From JAJVID01 sp035275345 (GTDB lineage: Bacteria > Acidobacteriota > Blastocatellia > RBC074), in assembly GCA_035275345.1 (NCBI GenBank), contig DATEMY010000104.1, positions 1-46,073 of the forward strand: a DNA stretch of 46,073 nt. Reading direction: 5' to 3'. Position numbers and translations under genes: made by a program. Below, piece by piece: positions 1 through 14,000 of this stretch (positions are counted from its first letter, which is position 1; every line of letters begins with the position of its first letter). The notes beneath the pieces are model-generated. The model searched no databases. It had not been told where the DNA came from and saw nothing but the letters and a program-made list of their open reading frames with translations.

Positions 1-1
1 C

Positions 2-2290
<2,289 letters not shown>

Positions 2291-2363
2291 GTCGGCGAAC
2301 TTTCTTTCCAGTCGTTCGTATCAATAGCGTGGGTCAACAGCGCGAATAGCGCAGGAGGAAACC

Positions 2364-2621
2364 ATGTTTGAGATCATCGGATGGGCAATCTTCGGGCTGA
2401 TCGTCGGACTTATCGCCAGGCTGCTGATGCCGGGCAAAGATTCGATGGGGCTTATTATGACTGCGGTCCTTGGCATCGTCGGCTCGCTTGTGGGAACATA
2501 CCTTGGCCGTATCCTGCTCGGAAAAGGCCCCTATTATCAAGCCAGATGGCTGATGTCCATTCTGGGCGCGCTGGTCCTGCTCTTTCTTTATCGGGTCCTC
2601 TTCAAAAGGCGCGAGGACTAG
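2364..2621 (+). CDS. GlsB/YeaQ/YmgE family small membrane protein
   Basis: This 85-residue protein is almost entirely hydrophobic, with three predicted membrane segments (about residues 3-20, 28-47 and 59-78). It has the Gly-rich pattern typical of the GlsB/YeaQ/YmgE (transglycosylase-associated) stress family: GWAIFGLIVGLIARLLMPG near the start, then a G-x3-G repeat. Proteins of this family are often stress-induced, but their molecular role is not settled. A strong AGGAGG lies just before the ATG at 2364. It follows secA by about 70 bp on the same strand and could be co-transcribed. Confidence 0.85.
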   Translation: MFEIIGWAIFGLIVGLIARLLMPGKDSMGLIMTAVLGIVGSLVGTYLGRILLGKGPYYQARWLMSILGALVLLFLYRVLFKRRED

Positions 2622-2686
2622 CGGCGCGTCATAAGAACTACGGCTGTTGACCCGTGTCGGCGCCTGATGTATTTTGAAGCTCGTTC

Positions 2687-2764
<78 letters not shown>

Positions 2765-2787
2765 TCAACTTAAGATAGAAGATAGAA

Positions 2788-2816
2788 AAAAGGGATGCGG
2801 TATCCGCATCCCTTTT
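2788..2816 (+). terminator. Rho-independent terminator after tRNA-Arg
   Basis: A perfect 9-bp stem, GGGATGCGG/CCGCATCCC (2792-2800 with 2804-2812), has a TAT loop. It is flanked by AAAA on the left and TTTT on the right, so it could stop transcription in either direction. It lies 27 bp past the tRNA. Confidence 0.85.
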
Positions 2817-2829
2817 CTATTCCTGCGCC

Positions 2830-2948
2830 GCGGCTTTTCCATTTTCCATTTCCCACTCGCCATCCTTCATTTGCCCATGATTGAGTCGCAACCGGCCGCG
2901 ACGGCGAATGAAAAATGACTTGTGGGAAATGGAAAATGGAAGAGCCGC
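2830..2948. repeat. Inverted repeat with heptad TTTTCCA arms
   Basis: Two 27-nt arms (2830-2856 and 2922-2948) are complementary except at one position and enclose 65 nt. Each arm is built on a 7-nt period (TTTTCCA, TTTTCCA, TTTCCCA). It does not encode a plausible protein. It shares its architecture with the elements at 5631, 7813, 40021 and 42513 but not its sequence. Confidence 0.8.
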
Positions 2949-2971
2949 ATCGTTCGCTGTCAGCTCAATCA

Positions 2972-2999
2972 ATAAAATAGGGGTGGACTCCCACCCCTA
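2972..2999 (-). terminator. Terminator of the KA-repeat microprotein gene
   Basis: A 9-bp perfect stem, TAGGGGTGG/CCACCCCTA (2978-2986 with 2991-2999), has a 4-nt loop. On the - strand it is followed by TTTTATT. It lies 55 nt downstream of the stop codon of the 28-residue ORF, in the correct orientation. Confidence 0.75.
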
Positions 3000-3053
3000 C
3001 TCTAAATGACTCGACAATCAATTATGCGCTTGAGTTAAGCGCGTCAAGAGCCG

Positions 3054-3161
<108 letters not shown>

Positions 3162-3170
3162 TGATAGCCT

Positions 3171-3229
<59 letters not shown>

Positions 3230-3233
3230 ATAG

Positions 3234-3262
3234 CTTATAAACTGCTTCGACACATGTGTCAA
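3234..3262 (-). promoter_or_regulatory. Sigma-70 type promoter with overlapping palindrome
   Basis: On the - strand the -35 TTGACA (3262-3257) is a perfect consensus, the spacer is 17 bp, and the -10 is TATAAG (3239-3234). A perfect 12-bp palindrome, GACACATGTGTC (3249-3260), overlaps the -35 and spacer and looks like a repressor or activator site. No other gene lies between this promoter and the microprotein. The rest of 3263-3482 holds no convincing gene or signal beyond the Shine-Dalgarno of the next gene. Confidence 0.75.
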
Positions 3263-3482
3263 GAAATTTTTTCTTCAAACACGCTCACACATCATCGCTC
3301 GTCGATTCAACCGATCGGCGCCGCGCAAAGAAATCGACTTTGATGATAGATGATTGTCATCACCATTCGGCTTATATGATAATTGCAAAGCGCGCCGCAG
3401 CCGCATGTTTATTGGCTTCGACGCGCTTGACCACTTGGGCTACGAACCGACCATCCGAACATCGATCAGCGAAGGAGAAGAC

Positions 3483-5597
<2,115 letters not shown>

Positions 5598-5630
5598 CGG
5601 CCTGTGGCAAGAAAGACGCCTCCGAAAATA

Positions 5631-5716
5631 GTGGGCAGTGGGCAGTGGGCAGTGGGCAGTGGGCAGTGGGCAGTGGGCAGTGGGGAGATCAAGACTGCCC
5701 ACTACCCGCTGCCCAC
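5631..5716. repeat. GTGGGCA heptad tandem array with inverted partner
   Basis: Seven perfect copies of GTGGGCA (5631-5679) and an eighth with one change are followed 7 nt later by a 23-nt complementary stretch (5694-5716, actgcccac units). The transcript could fold into a slipped hairpin. It lies between convergent genes (M28 peptidase and PQQ protein) and may act as a bidirectional terminator. Confidence 0.9.
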
Positions 5717-5775
5717 TTTTATCGTTTCAAGGCGAGTTCTGCGACCTCATGACTGACTCCTGAGGAGTGGGCGCG

Positions 5776-5838
5776 TCAGCGTCCCTCGAGGGACAGCCGG
5801 AATGCCGCCATCTCTTCGCTGTTGCGAACCAGCAGGAC
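5776..5838 (-). other. In-frame coding remnant beyond the amber stop of the PQQ protein
   Basis: After the TAG at 5841-5839 the same frame stays open for 20 codons (VLLVRNSEEMAAFRLSLEGR) to a TGA at 5778-5776. These residues read like the normal closing strand of a PQQ-type propeller, so the amber codon probably replaced a sense codon (GAG or similar). The region also contains a 14-bp palindrome centred on CTCGAG. Confidence 0.65.
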
Positions 5839-7569
5839 CTAGCCGACCAAAACCGGGTGGTTCCAGGTCTTGCCCTCGATTGCCTTGAAGCGCGCGAGTT
5901 CCATGAACTGGTCGGGCGTCGCCCGGACCAGCGCCAACTCACCCTCCTCCGACAGCGCCAACAACAAATCCTGTTCAGGCAACAAGACGAGTTGGCCGTG
6001 GCCATACCGTCCGCCCTTCCACTTGCGCTTGCCGTCGTCGAGATCGATGCACGCGAGGATGCTGCCGTCGAAGCCGAAGGCGTAACCCTTGTGAACGACG
6101 AAATCGTTGAAGTAGGGCTTCAACCCGTTCGACGTCCATCGCTCTTTCACGACCCACCCTCCTGACTCGCGCTCGACGGTGACACGGAGCATGCCGGTAT
6201 GGGTCGCGAGCCCGGATCCGCTGCCGATCAGAAGATCGCGGCCGGCGATCAAAGCAGGTTGCACGATGCTATCGCCCTCCCATGCATGCTTCCAGAGCAC
6301 CGAGCCGTCAGACGGGGCGACGCCGATGGCGCCAGGCCCGTTCACCAACACGATCTGTTCGACTCCGTCGATTTTGGTCAAGTGCGGCGAGCTATAGCCA
6401 TAACCGCCCTTCGGGCCGAACCAGCTCGGCTTCCCGGTAGCGGCGTCATATGCGGCGAGCGAGCCGGCGGCGGCGGCGATGACGACCTCTCCAACCACCA
6501 GTGGTGAGCTCGCGATGCCCCACTCTGGAACTTTTTTGCCGGCGTCGGACGCCGTGTTGCGCGACCATGCGACGGAGCCGTCACGCGCGTCGAGCGCGTT
6601 CAAGATTCCTGTGGCGCCTAGCGCGTAGACTCGACCGTTGCTGATGGTCGGCGTTCCGCGCGGACCGGCGCCGGCATTCGATTCCCAGAACCTGGCTGCG
6701 TCGCGGTGTCTCCACACTGGCGCGCCGGTGTGGAGATTGTAAGCCGAAACGATCTCAACCTCGCCGCGCTGCTCTTGCGTATAAAAGCGATCGCCTTGAA
6801 CCGCGAAGGACGACCAGCCCGGGCCTACGGGGCGGCGCCACAACTCGACCGGCGGCGACTTGGACCAGTCGGTCTCGATCCGTACTGCGCGAACAACGCC
6901 GTCGCGCGACGGTCCGCGAAAGCCGGGCCATTCAGCGCGCGTTGGCGCCGCTGCCGGAACGGCAATGGTTGCGGTCGGCTCGCCGCCGGCCTTGGCCGGG
7001 ACCAAATTCTCGGCCGCGGGAGTCGAGGCGGTTGCTGGAGTCGAGGAGGGAGAGGCCGACGGAGCGGCAGGTCGCGCCACCGGCTCGTCTCCTACTTGGG
7101 CCAGGATCCGTTTCTCTGGAGTCTCCGTCCACCGCCAATGTAGATCCGAATTGCCATCACCGGTAATCCCGCCCGTCCGCAGAAGCGTGAACACTCCGCA
7201 CGCCAGCAGGATGGCGCCGGCCATCAACGCGCGCCGGGGTCCAAGAGAGAGACGGCGGCCGATTGCCGCCGAGGCGACCAATGCGAGGCTCATGACCGGG
7301 AACGAAGAGATGGGCAACATCGTCCCCATCATCCCGTTCGCAATAGATTCGTGAACGATGCGCGATGTTGCGAACACCGCGACGACCATCAGGACGATAA
7401 CGCTCAAACGCTCGGACCAGGGAGCACGGCTTAAGAACAGCCACCAGGCGAGGACAGCCGCCCCCCCGACGAGGTAGCCAATTATTCCGTACATCATCGT
7501 GTCGGGAAAGACGCGAGGAACGCCTAACCAGAGCAACCACTGCAGCGCCACGGCGACCACGCCGGGCAA
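5839..7569 (-). CDS. Membrane-anchored PQQ-like beta-propeller protein, possibly decayed
   Basis: The N-terminal about 140 residues hold four or five membrane segments. An Ala/Pro linker follows (about 150-210), then a WPGFRGPSRDG motif and PQQ-type propeller blades with repeated AxDAxxGxxxW signatures (LNALDARDGSVAW, LAAYDAATGKPSW). Relatives are annotated as PQQ-binding-like or BamB-like proteins; the ligand is unknown. Two oddities suggest damage. The frame stops at TAG while homologous-looking sequence continues to 5776. No ATG or GTG exists upstream of the conserved start: TTG at 7569 has no Shine-Dalgarno, and coding-like sequence extends up to an ATT at 7620. It may be a recent pseudogene, or sequencing error may explain one lesion. 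Confidence 0.8.
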   Translation of the reverse strand: MPGVVAVALQWLLWLGVPRVFPDTMMYGIIGYLVGGAAVLAWWLFLSRAPWSERLSVIVLMVVAVFATSRIVHESIANGMMGTMLPISSFPVMSLALVASAAIGRRLSLGPRRALMAGAILLACGVFTLLRTGGITGDGNSDLHWRWTETPEKRILAQVGDEPVARPAAPSASPSSTPATASTPAAENLVPAKAGGEPTATIAVPAAAPTRAEWPGFRGPSRDGVVRAVRIETDWSKSPPVELWRRPVGPGWSSFAVQGDRFYTQEQRGEVEIVSAYNLHTGAPVWRHRDAARFWESNAGAGPRGTPTISNGRVYALGATGILNALDARDGSVAWSRNTASDAGKKVPEWGIASSPLVVGEVVIAAAAGSLAAYDAATGKPSWFGPKGGYGYSSPHLTKIDGVEQIVLVNGPGAIGVAPSDGSVLWKHAWEGDSIVQPALIAGRDLLIGSGSGLATHTGMLRVTVERESGGWVVKERWTSNGLKPYFNDFVVHKGYAFGFDGSILACIDLDDGKRKWKGGRYGHGQLVLLPEQDLLLALSEEGELALVRATPDQFMELARFKAIEGKTWNHPVLVG

Positions 7570-7812
7570 TATACGGAGCTGCTTCTGAGAAGTCGGTAAA
7601 TCAAATTGTGCGTTATTAATGCCGGGATATACGACCTTCTACGAGCCGAAGGCGCGCCTTTTTTGCGGGACTCTATTTTCAAACCTCAGGACACTTACCT
7701 AAACCAGGATATGCTTCAAGTAACCAAAAACACCGAATACGCGGCAATCAAGCCGTTGTCAAGGGCAAGATCGGATTGAACACAACGGATAAATCAAGTA
7801 TTCAACACAAAT

Positions 7813-7888
7813 GGTCAAAGGAACAAAGGATCAAAGAGAGGCCAGGGGTTCCTTCCGCAATCCTTTGAGCCTTTGTCACTTCGACCCT
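7813..7888. repeat. Degenerate 7-8 nt repeat with inverted partner
   Basis: The left side repeats ggtcaaa, ggaacaaa, ggatcaaa (7814-7837). The right side carries the complementary tcctttg, agcctttg, tcacttcgacc (7861-7887). It lies in the 470-bp space between the two - strand genes. I see no convincing gene in 7570-7956; a 60-codon frame there covers the repeat and lacks support. Confidence 0.6.
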
Positions 7889-7956
7889 TCGTGTTTTTTC
7901 CGTACATCGATTCGCGAACCAATAGGCGCTGAAGAGCTTCACAAAATGTTCTTCGT

Positions 7957-8012
7957 ATAAAAAACGAGCCGCGGACGAATTCAAACCTTTCGGTCAGTTC
8001 TCGTCCGCGGCT
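7957..8012 (-). terminator. Terminator of the giant IPT-repeat gene
   Basis: A perfect 12-bp stem, AGCCGCGGACGA/TCGTCCGCGGCT (7967-7978 with 8001-8012), has a 22-nt loop. On the - strand it is followed by CGTTTTTT. It begins 27 nt after the stop codon of the 2213-residue protein. Confidence 0.75.
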
Positions 8013-8038
8013 TTTATTTCGGCCAAACTACAATCGCT

Positions 8039-11000
8039 TTACTGGCAGCGATTCGTTGGATCGTTGCCGTTGAGCAAGGCCAGGACCATCGCCAGTTTGG
8101 TCATATCGTCGGTTCGGTTGGCGATGATTGCGGAACGCGATTGCGACAACATCTCACCGAACGTCGTGTTTCTGGAGATCGTGAACCCATTGCTGAGTTG
8201 GATAGGCGCGAAATTCAGGCCGTAACAACGCAACGAAGTGTTCTGTACTCCTGCTGAGCCGGAAGCGCCGAAAGGCCCGGCCGACACAAGGAGGCTCAAC
8301 TGCGCGGCTACATACTGCTGATTGAGCATCTGAAGCGGAGACGTTCCGCCTTGCAACGCGCGACGAACGTCAAGAATGAAGGATTGAACCAAAACCGGGT
8401 TGTTGAAATTCACGCCACCGATGTGAATGTATCCCCGCGGCAGCTTCGAAGTGTTGAGCGAGAAGAACTGTGGGGATTGTATGCAGATAAGCTGGCACTG
8501 CAAGGCGTTGACGGTGAATATCAACGCGTTCGACAGGCCGCCGCCGGGCGCCGGATTGAAGACTGTGATCTGTACATCGCCCGCGGTCTGCAGGTCAGTC
8601 GAGGGAATATCCGCCCTCAACTCCGTCGCGCTGACGACCGTGGTCGGGCGAGCGCTGCCGTTCCATTGCACAACCGAACCCGCGATGAAACCGGATCCGG
8701 TCACGGCCAGCGTGAACGGGTCATCCCCGACGAAGGCCGAAGAGGGATTCAATGCGGTGATCGCTGGAACTGGGTTGGGTTGATCGCTGATGGTGAATGG
8801 CAACGCGTTCGACACGCCGCCGCCGGGAGCGGGGTTGACCACGGTGACGCTCGCCACGCCGACGCTCGCGATGTCGGTGGCTGGAATCTGAGCGACCAAC
8901 TCCGTCGCGCTTGTGAACGTCGTCGGGCGCGGGCTGCCGTTCCAGTTCACGACCGCTCCATTCACAAACGAACTCCCATTCACCGTCAAATTGAACGCCG
9001 GGCCGCCGACCGCGGCGGTGTCCGGCGTCAGTTTGGTCAGAACCGGGACCGGATTCGGCGGAGTGATAGTGAGGATCAAAGCGTTCGACGCGCCACCGCC
9101 CGGGGCCGGATTGACAACTATGACGCTCGCCGAGCCTTGAGCCGCAACGTCGGACGCGAGGATCTGGGCCGTAACCTGTGTGTTATTGACAAAGGTCGTC
9201 ACCCGCGGGCTGCCGTTCCAATTCACAACGGCGCCGGGCACGAAGTTCGTTCCGTTCACAGTCAGGATGAACGCCGCGCTCCCGGCGGGAATCGAGTTCG
9301 GATTCAAACTCGTCAAGGTCGGGACGGGATTGGGCTGCGCACTGATCGTGAACGAGAGCGTGTTAGACGTTCCGCCGCCGGGCGCCGGATTGACGACCGT
9401 GATGCTCGCGCTCCCCGCGGTCGCGACATCAGCGGCGGTGATCTGGGCCGAGACCTGCCCGCTGTTGTCGAAGGTCGTCGTCCGTGGGCTACCGTTCCAG
9501 TTCACGACCGAGCCGGGCACGAATCCGTTCCCGAGGACCTTCAACGTAAACGCCGCGCTGCCCGCCGCAATGGCGGACGGATTGAAGCCGCTGATTGTCG
9601 GCACAGGGTTGATGACCGACAGAGTCAGTGCGTTCGATACGCCGCCGCCCGGCGCAGGATTGAAGACCGTGACGCTCAAGCCTCCTCCGGCGGCGATGTC
9701 CGCCGCGAGCACCGTCGCGGTCAATTGCGTGCCGCTGTTGAAGGCCGTTTGCCGCTCCTGTCCGTTGATGCGGACAATCGAGCCGTTGACGAACCCGCTT
9801 CCATTGACCGTCAAGGCGAACTGCGGCCCCGCGGCCAACACCTGATCGGGACTCAAGCTGGTGATCGTCGGCGATGGATTGGTGATTGTGAAGGTAACGG
9901 GGTTCGAGGTTCCGCCGCCAGGAGCCGGGTTGACGACAGTGATCGGCACGGACGCGCCTGCTGTAACAAGCCCGGCCGGAATCACGGCGGTCAACTGCGA
10001 ATTTGTGACGAACGTCGTCTGCAACGCGAATGTGGCGAAGCGTACGACTGAAGCCTGAACGAAGCCGGCGCCGTTGACCACCAGTGTAATTTCCGGACTG
10101 CCCGCTGGGGCCGTGTCGGGACTGATGCTGGTGATTTGCGGCGCGGGATTGTTCACCGTCAGCGCCGCGGAGTTCGACGTACCGCCGCCCAGCGCGGGAT
10201 TGAAGATGGTAATTGTAAGCGTTCCGGCCGTCGCGATGTCCGTGGCTGGGATTTGCACGGCCAGCGACGTGGCGGAGACAAAATCGGTCTGGCGATCCTG
10301 ACCGTTGACTCTCCCAACCGACCCCTGCACGAAGGCCGACCCGGTCACGACGAGCACGAAGGCGGGCCCGCCGGCGGAAACGGTGTCAGGATTGAGCGAG
10401 GTAATACGTGGCACCGGATTGCGGTTGCGAACCTCCAGCGGAAGCGTATTCGACGCGCCTCCGCCCGGCCCCGGGTTGACCACCTGCACGTTCAACGTCG
10501 CGGGATTGGCTATTTCCGACGCCGGAACCGTCGCCTTCAACTGCGTAGAATTGACAAACGTCGTTGGGCGCGAATTGTTATTGATCAGGATCTGAGCTCC
10601 GAGTACGAAATTTGTCCCGTTCGCAGTCAACTGGAACGCGCCTGTGCCAGCTTCAACCAGGTTCGGATCGATCGAGGTGAGCGTCGGGACCGGGTTGACG
10701 ATCGTCAGTATGACGACATTCGAAGTCCCGCCGCCCGGCGGCGGCGATACCACGCGAATCATCGCTTCGCCCGACGCGGCGATGTCTTCCGCATTGATCT
10801 GCGCGGTCAACTGTCCGGCGTTGACAAACGTCGTTGCGCGGTTCGCGCCGTTCAATTGAACAACGGACGACGACACAAAGCCTGTTCCGTTGACGGTCAG
10901 TGTAAACGCCGGGCCGCCCGCATTGACCGTGCTCGGATTGATCGTGGTCACTGTGGGAAGTGGATTGGGCGGAGTGGTGATTGCGAACGTCAAGGCGTTC

Positions 11001-14000
11001 GACACGCCGCCGCCGGCGGGTGGAGTGAAGACCGTGATTAACGCATTGCCCACATTGGCGATGTCTGCGGGCGGAATCGCCGCGGTCAGTTGCGTGCTGC
11101 TCACGAACGTGGTCGGACGATCGGAATTGTTCCAACGAACGACCGAATCGGAGACGAAGTTCTGTCCGGTCACCGTCAGCGTGAAAGCCGGGCCGCCGGC
11201 CTCCGCGTTGTCGGGAGAAATCGCCGTAAGGCGCGGGATGGGGCGAGCGGCCTGAGTGATGTTGAAGCTAAAGGCGTTCGACAGTCCGGCTCCGGGAGGC
11301 GGGCTGAAGACTGTCACCTGCGCTGAACCCACGTTGGCGATGTCGGCGGCGGTGATCTGCGCAGACAACTCAGTCACGCTGGTTTGAGTGGTCATCCGGT
11401 CCTGGCCGTTCCAACGGACCACCGAGCCGGGCGCGAAGTTTGTGCCAAGCACCTGGAGTTGGAACGCCGGCCCACCGGCGACCGCCGAGGTCGGACTCAC
11501 AAATGTGATCACAGGCGGAGCGAAGTTGATCATCAAGGTCAGCGCGTTCGACGTGCCTCCCACCGGCGGCGGGTTGAAGACGGTGATCTGAGCCGAGCCG
11601 CCATTCAAAATGTCGTTGGCCGTGATCGTCGCGCGAACCTCGGATGTGGAGACGAAGACCGTCTGGCGGTCCTGACCGTTGAACCGCACGACCGAATTTT
11701 GAATGAAGTTCGTTCCCGTGACGGCCAGGGTGAATTGCCCGCTTCCCGCGAGAACCGGATTCGGACTGAGCGCCATGATCGCAGGCGTGGGGTTCGGCGG
11801 AGGCGTGACCTGCAGGATGGCGGCGTTCGACGTGCCGCCTCCCGGCGCCGGCGTGAATACCGTGATGGTGGCATTGCCCGGATTGGGGATGTTCGCCGAC
11901 GTGATCCTGGCAGTCAATTGCGTCGCGCTGTTGAACGTCGTCGGCAGATTGTTACCATTGATCCGTACGACTGACGAATTAACGAAGCCGCTGCCAGTGA
12001 CTATTAAATCGAAGTCCGGACTCCCAGCCTGAATGGTCGTGGGGTTGATCGTCGTGATGCGCGGAATCGGATTCGGCGTGGCTATGGTGAAATTGACCGT
12101 GTTGGAGGGACCGCCGCCCGGCGTCGGGTTGACCACGCGAACCGTCGCCGTGCCCGCGGTCAGAAGATCTGAGGCCGGAATCGTCGCGGTCAACTGCGTC
12201 CCGCCGCCGGTAGGGGGAAAGGTTACGCGATTGGCGCCGTTCCATTGCACCACCGCGCCAGGTACGAAGTTAGTCCCTGTCAGTTGCAGCGTGAAGGCAG
12301 AGCTGCCGACCGGCAATTGATTCGGACTGATGCTGGTAAGCGTCGGAACCGGATTGACGATCTGCAGATCGAGCGCGTTGGAAATGGGCGCGTTCGGATC
12401 GGCGCTGCGCACCGTGATGCTGATCGAGCCGACTGCGGCGATGTCCTGCGCCAGAATCATGGCGACCACTTCGGTCGGGCTATTGAATTGCGTCGCGCGG
12501 TCAACGCCGTTCGCCCGCGCCACCACCCCGTTGACGAAATTGGACCCCGTGATGGTCAGCGAGAACGCCGGCCCGCCGACGATCACCGTATTGGGATTAA
12601 GACTGGCCAAAACTGGCGTGGTGGCGACCGGCGGATTGAGCGTGATCACGCCCGGCACATATGTCGTCGGCAAATCGTTGGCGGCGCTGTCTACAGTCTC
12701 ACGCGGGATCGGAACATTGCCGAAACTCACCGTGGTCGAATTGACCGAGCTAGTCTGCGGAACGTTGAAAGCGACGACGAGGATCCGCCGCGCGCCGGCC
12801 TGAAACGCCTGACCGCTCGGAAGCGCCAGTCCAACTCCCAGCCGCCCTTGCGCGGCTTGCATTGAATTGATTTGGAGACTCGTGCCAGGAACGCCGTCCG
12901 GGCCGAGCGTCGCGCTTACAAACGTCATCTGCGTGGCGTCGAAATTGAGACTGAAGCCAAGAGCGTTCTCGTTGCCCAGCGAATTGAGTTCGACGGTCAG
13001 CGTGTTCGACTGTCCGCGGTTGAACGTCACAGGGATGACACGGACCGTGCGCGTCTGCTGCTGTTCGTTTTCGACCAGCCGCTTCGCGTAAGGTTCGTCA
13101 ATACCCTTATCGACTGCGACGAGCGAAGGGGCGGCCACGGACGGACCTCCCGCCACTGCTGGCGCTTCTAACCCTGCGACGTAACGACCAGCCATTACCC
13201 AATCGGCCAGGGTCAAGCGTCCATCGCCGAGCGTATCCTTCGGCGCGCAATCAGCGCGCTGAAATTCGCTGCTGTCGACGGGCGTATCAATTCCGAAGAC
13301 GAATCTCCCTACCTGTGTCCAATCGGCGATAGTGGTTGACCCGGCGCCGCTGCCCAGCGTACGCGGGCTGACGTCGGCCTCGAAGGGACGGCTCGACTCG
13401 ATCGTATAAGGCGATGACTGCGACATCGCCGAGACTCCTACCAGATAACGTCCCGCCGCAAGCGTATTGGCGGTCGTAACACGCTGAAATGGTCCCCCGA
13501 AACGTGAACTGCCGATCACATTCAGAGTGCCGCTTACCTCCCTCATCAGGTACAGAGCCAGGTTCGAGACTGGATTCGACCCCATTAGCAACAGATCAAG
13601 CCGCGATTGCGAAGGCAGCGTCAGTCCATATATATCTTCTACAGGATCGCTGGAACCATTATTGATGTTTACGGTAATCAATGCCGCGTCGCCTACCGAT
13701 ACCATACCGCCACGACGGCCTGGAGCCCTCAATAGAGTCGCCTGCTCTGATGTCTCGTTAGGCTCCACTTCAGGCTCGGGAGAGCCTGCGGTGAGGACCA
13801 CGAAAGGCGCGGCGGCAGATGTCCCGCCGAGTTCCGGCGGATTGACGACCGTCACGAAATTGGTCCCTGGCGACGCGATGTCGGCCGCCGAAAGAAATGC
13901 GACCAACTGCGTGCTGCTTGTAACCGTTGTGGACCTGTTCTGTCCGTTCCACTTGACTATCGATCGAGGCTGACCGGTGAGGAAATTGGCTCCATTGACC

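Noticed and set aside
5631..5716. CRISPR array suspicion at the GTGGGCA repeat (also at 42513 and 37018)
   Set aside because: Units are 7 nt with no spacers between them; no cas genes nearby.
7802..7984. 60-codon frame on the - strand
   Set aside because: Covers a spacer repeat and the terminator region, no Shine-Dalgarno, no recognisable family.
8351..10051. A 566-codon open frame on the + strand and several similar ones up to 13100
   Set aside because: They lie antisense to the IPT repeats, repeat with the same 275-bp period, have biased Arg-rich composition and no ribosome site. They are shadows of the repeated coding sequence.
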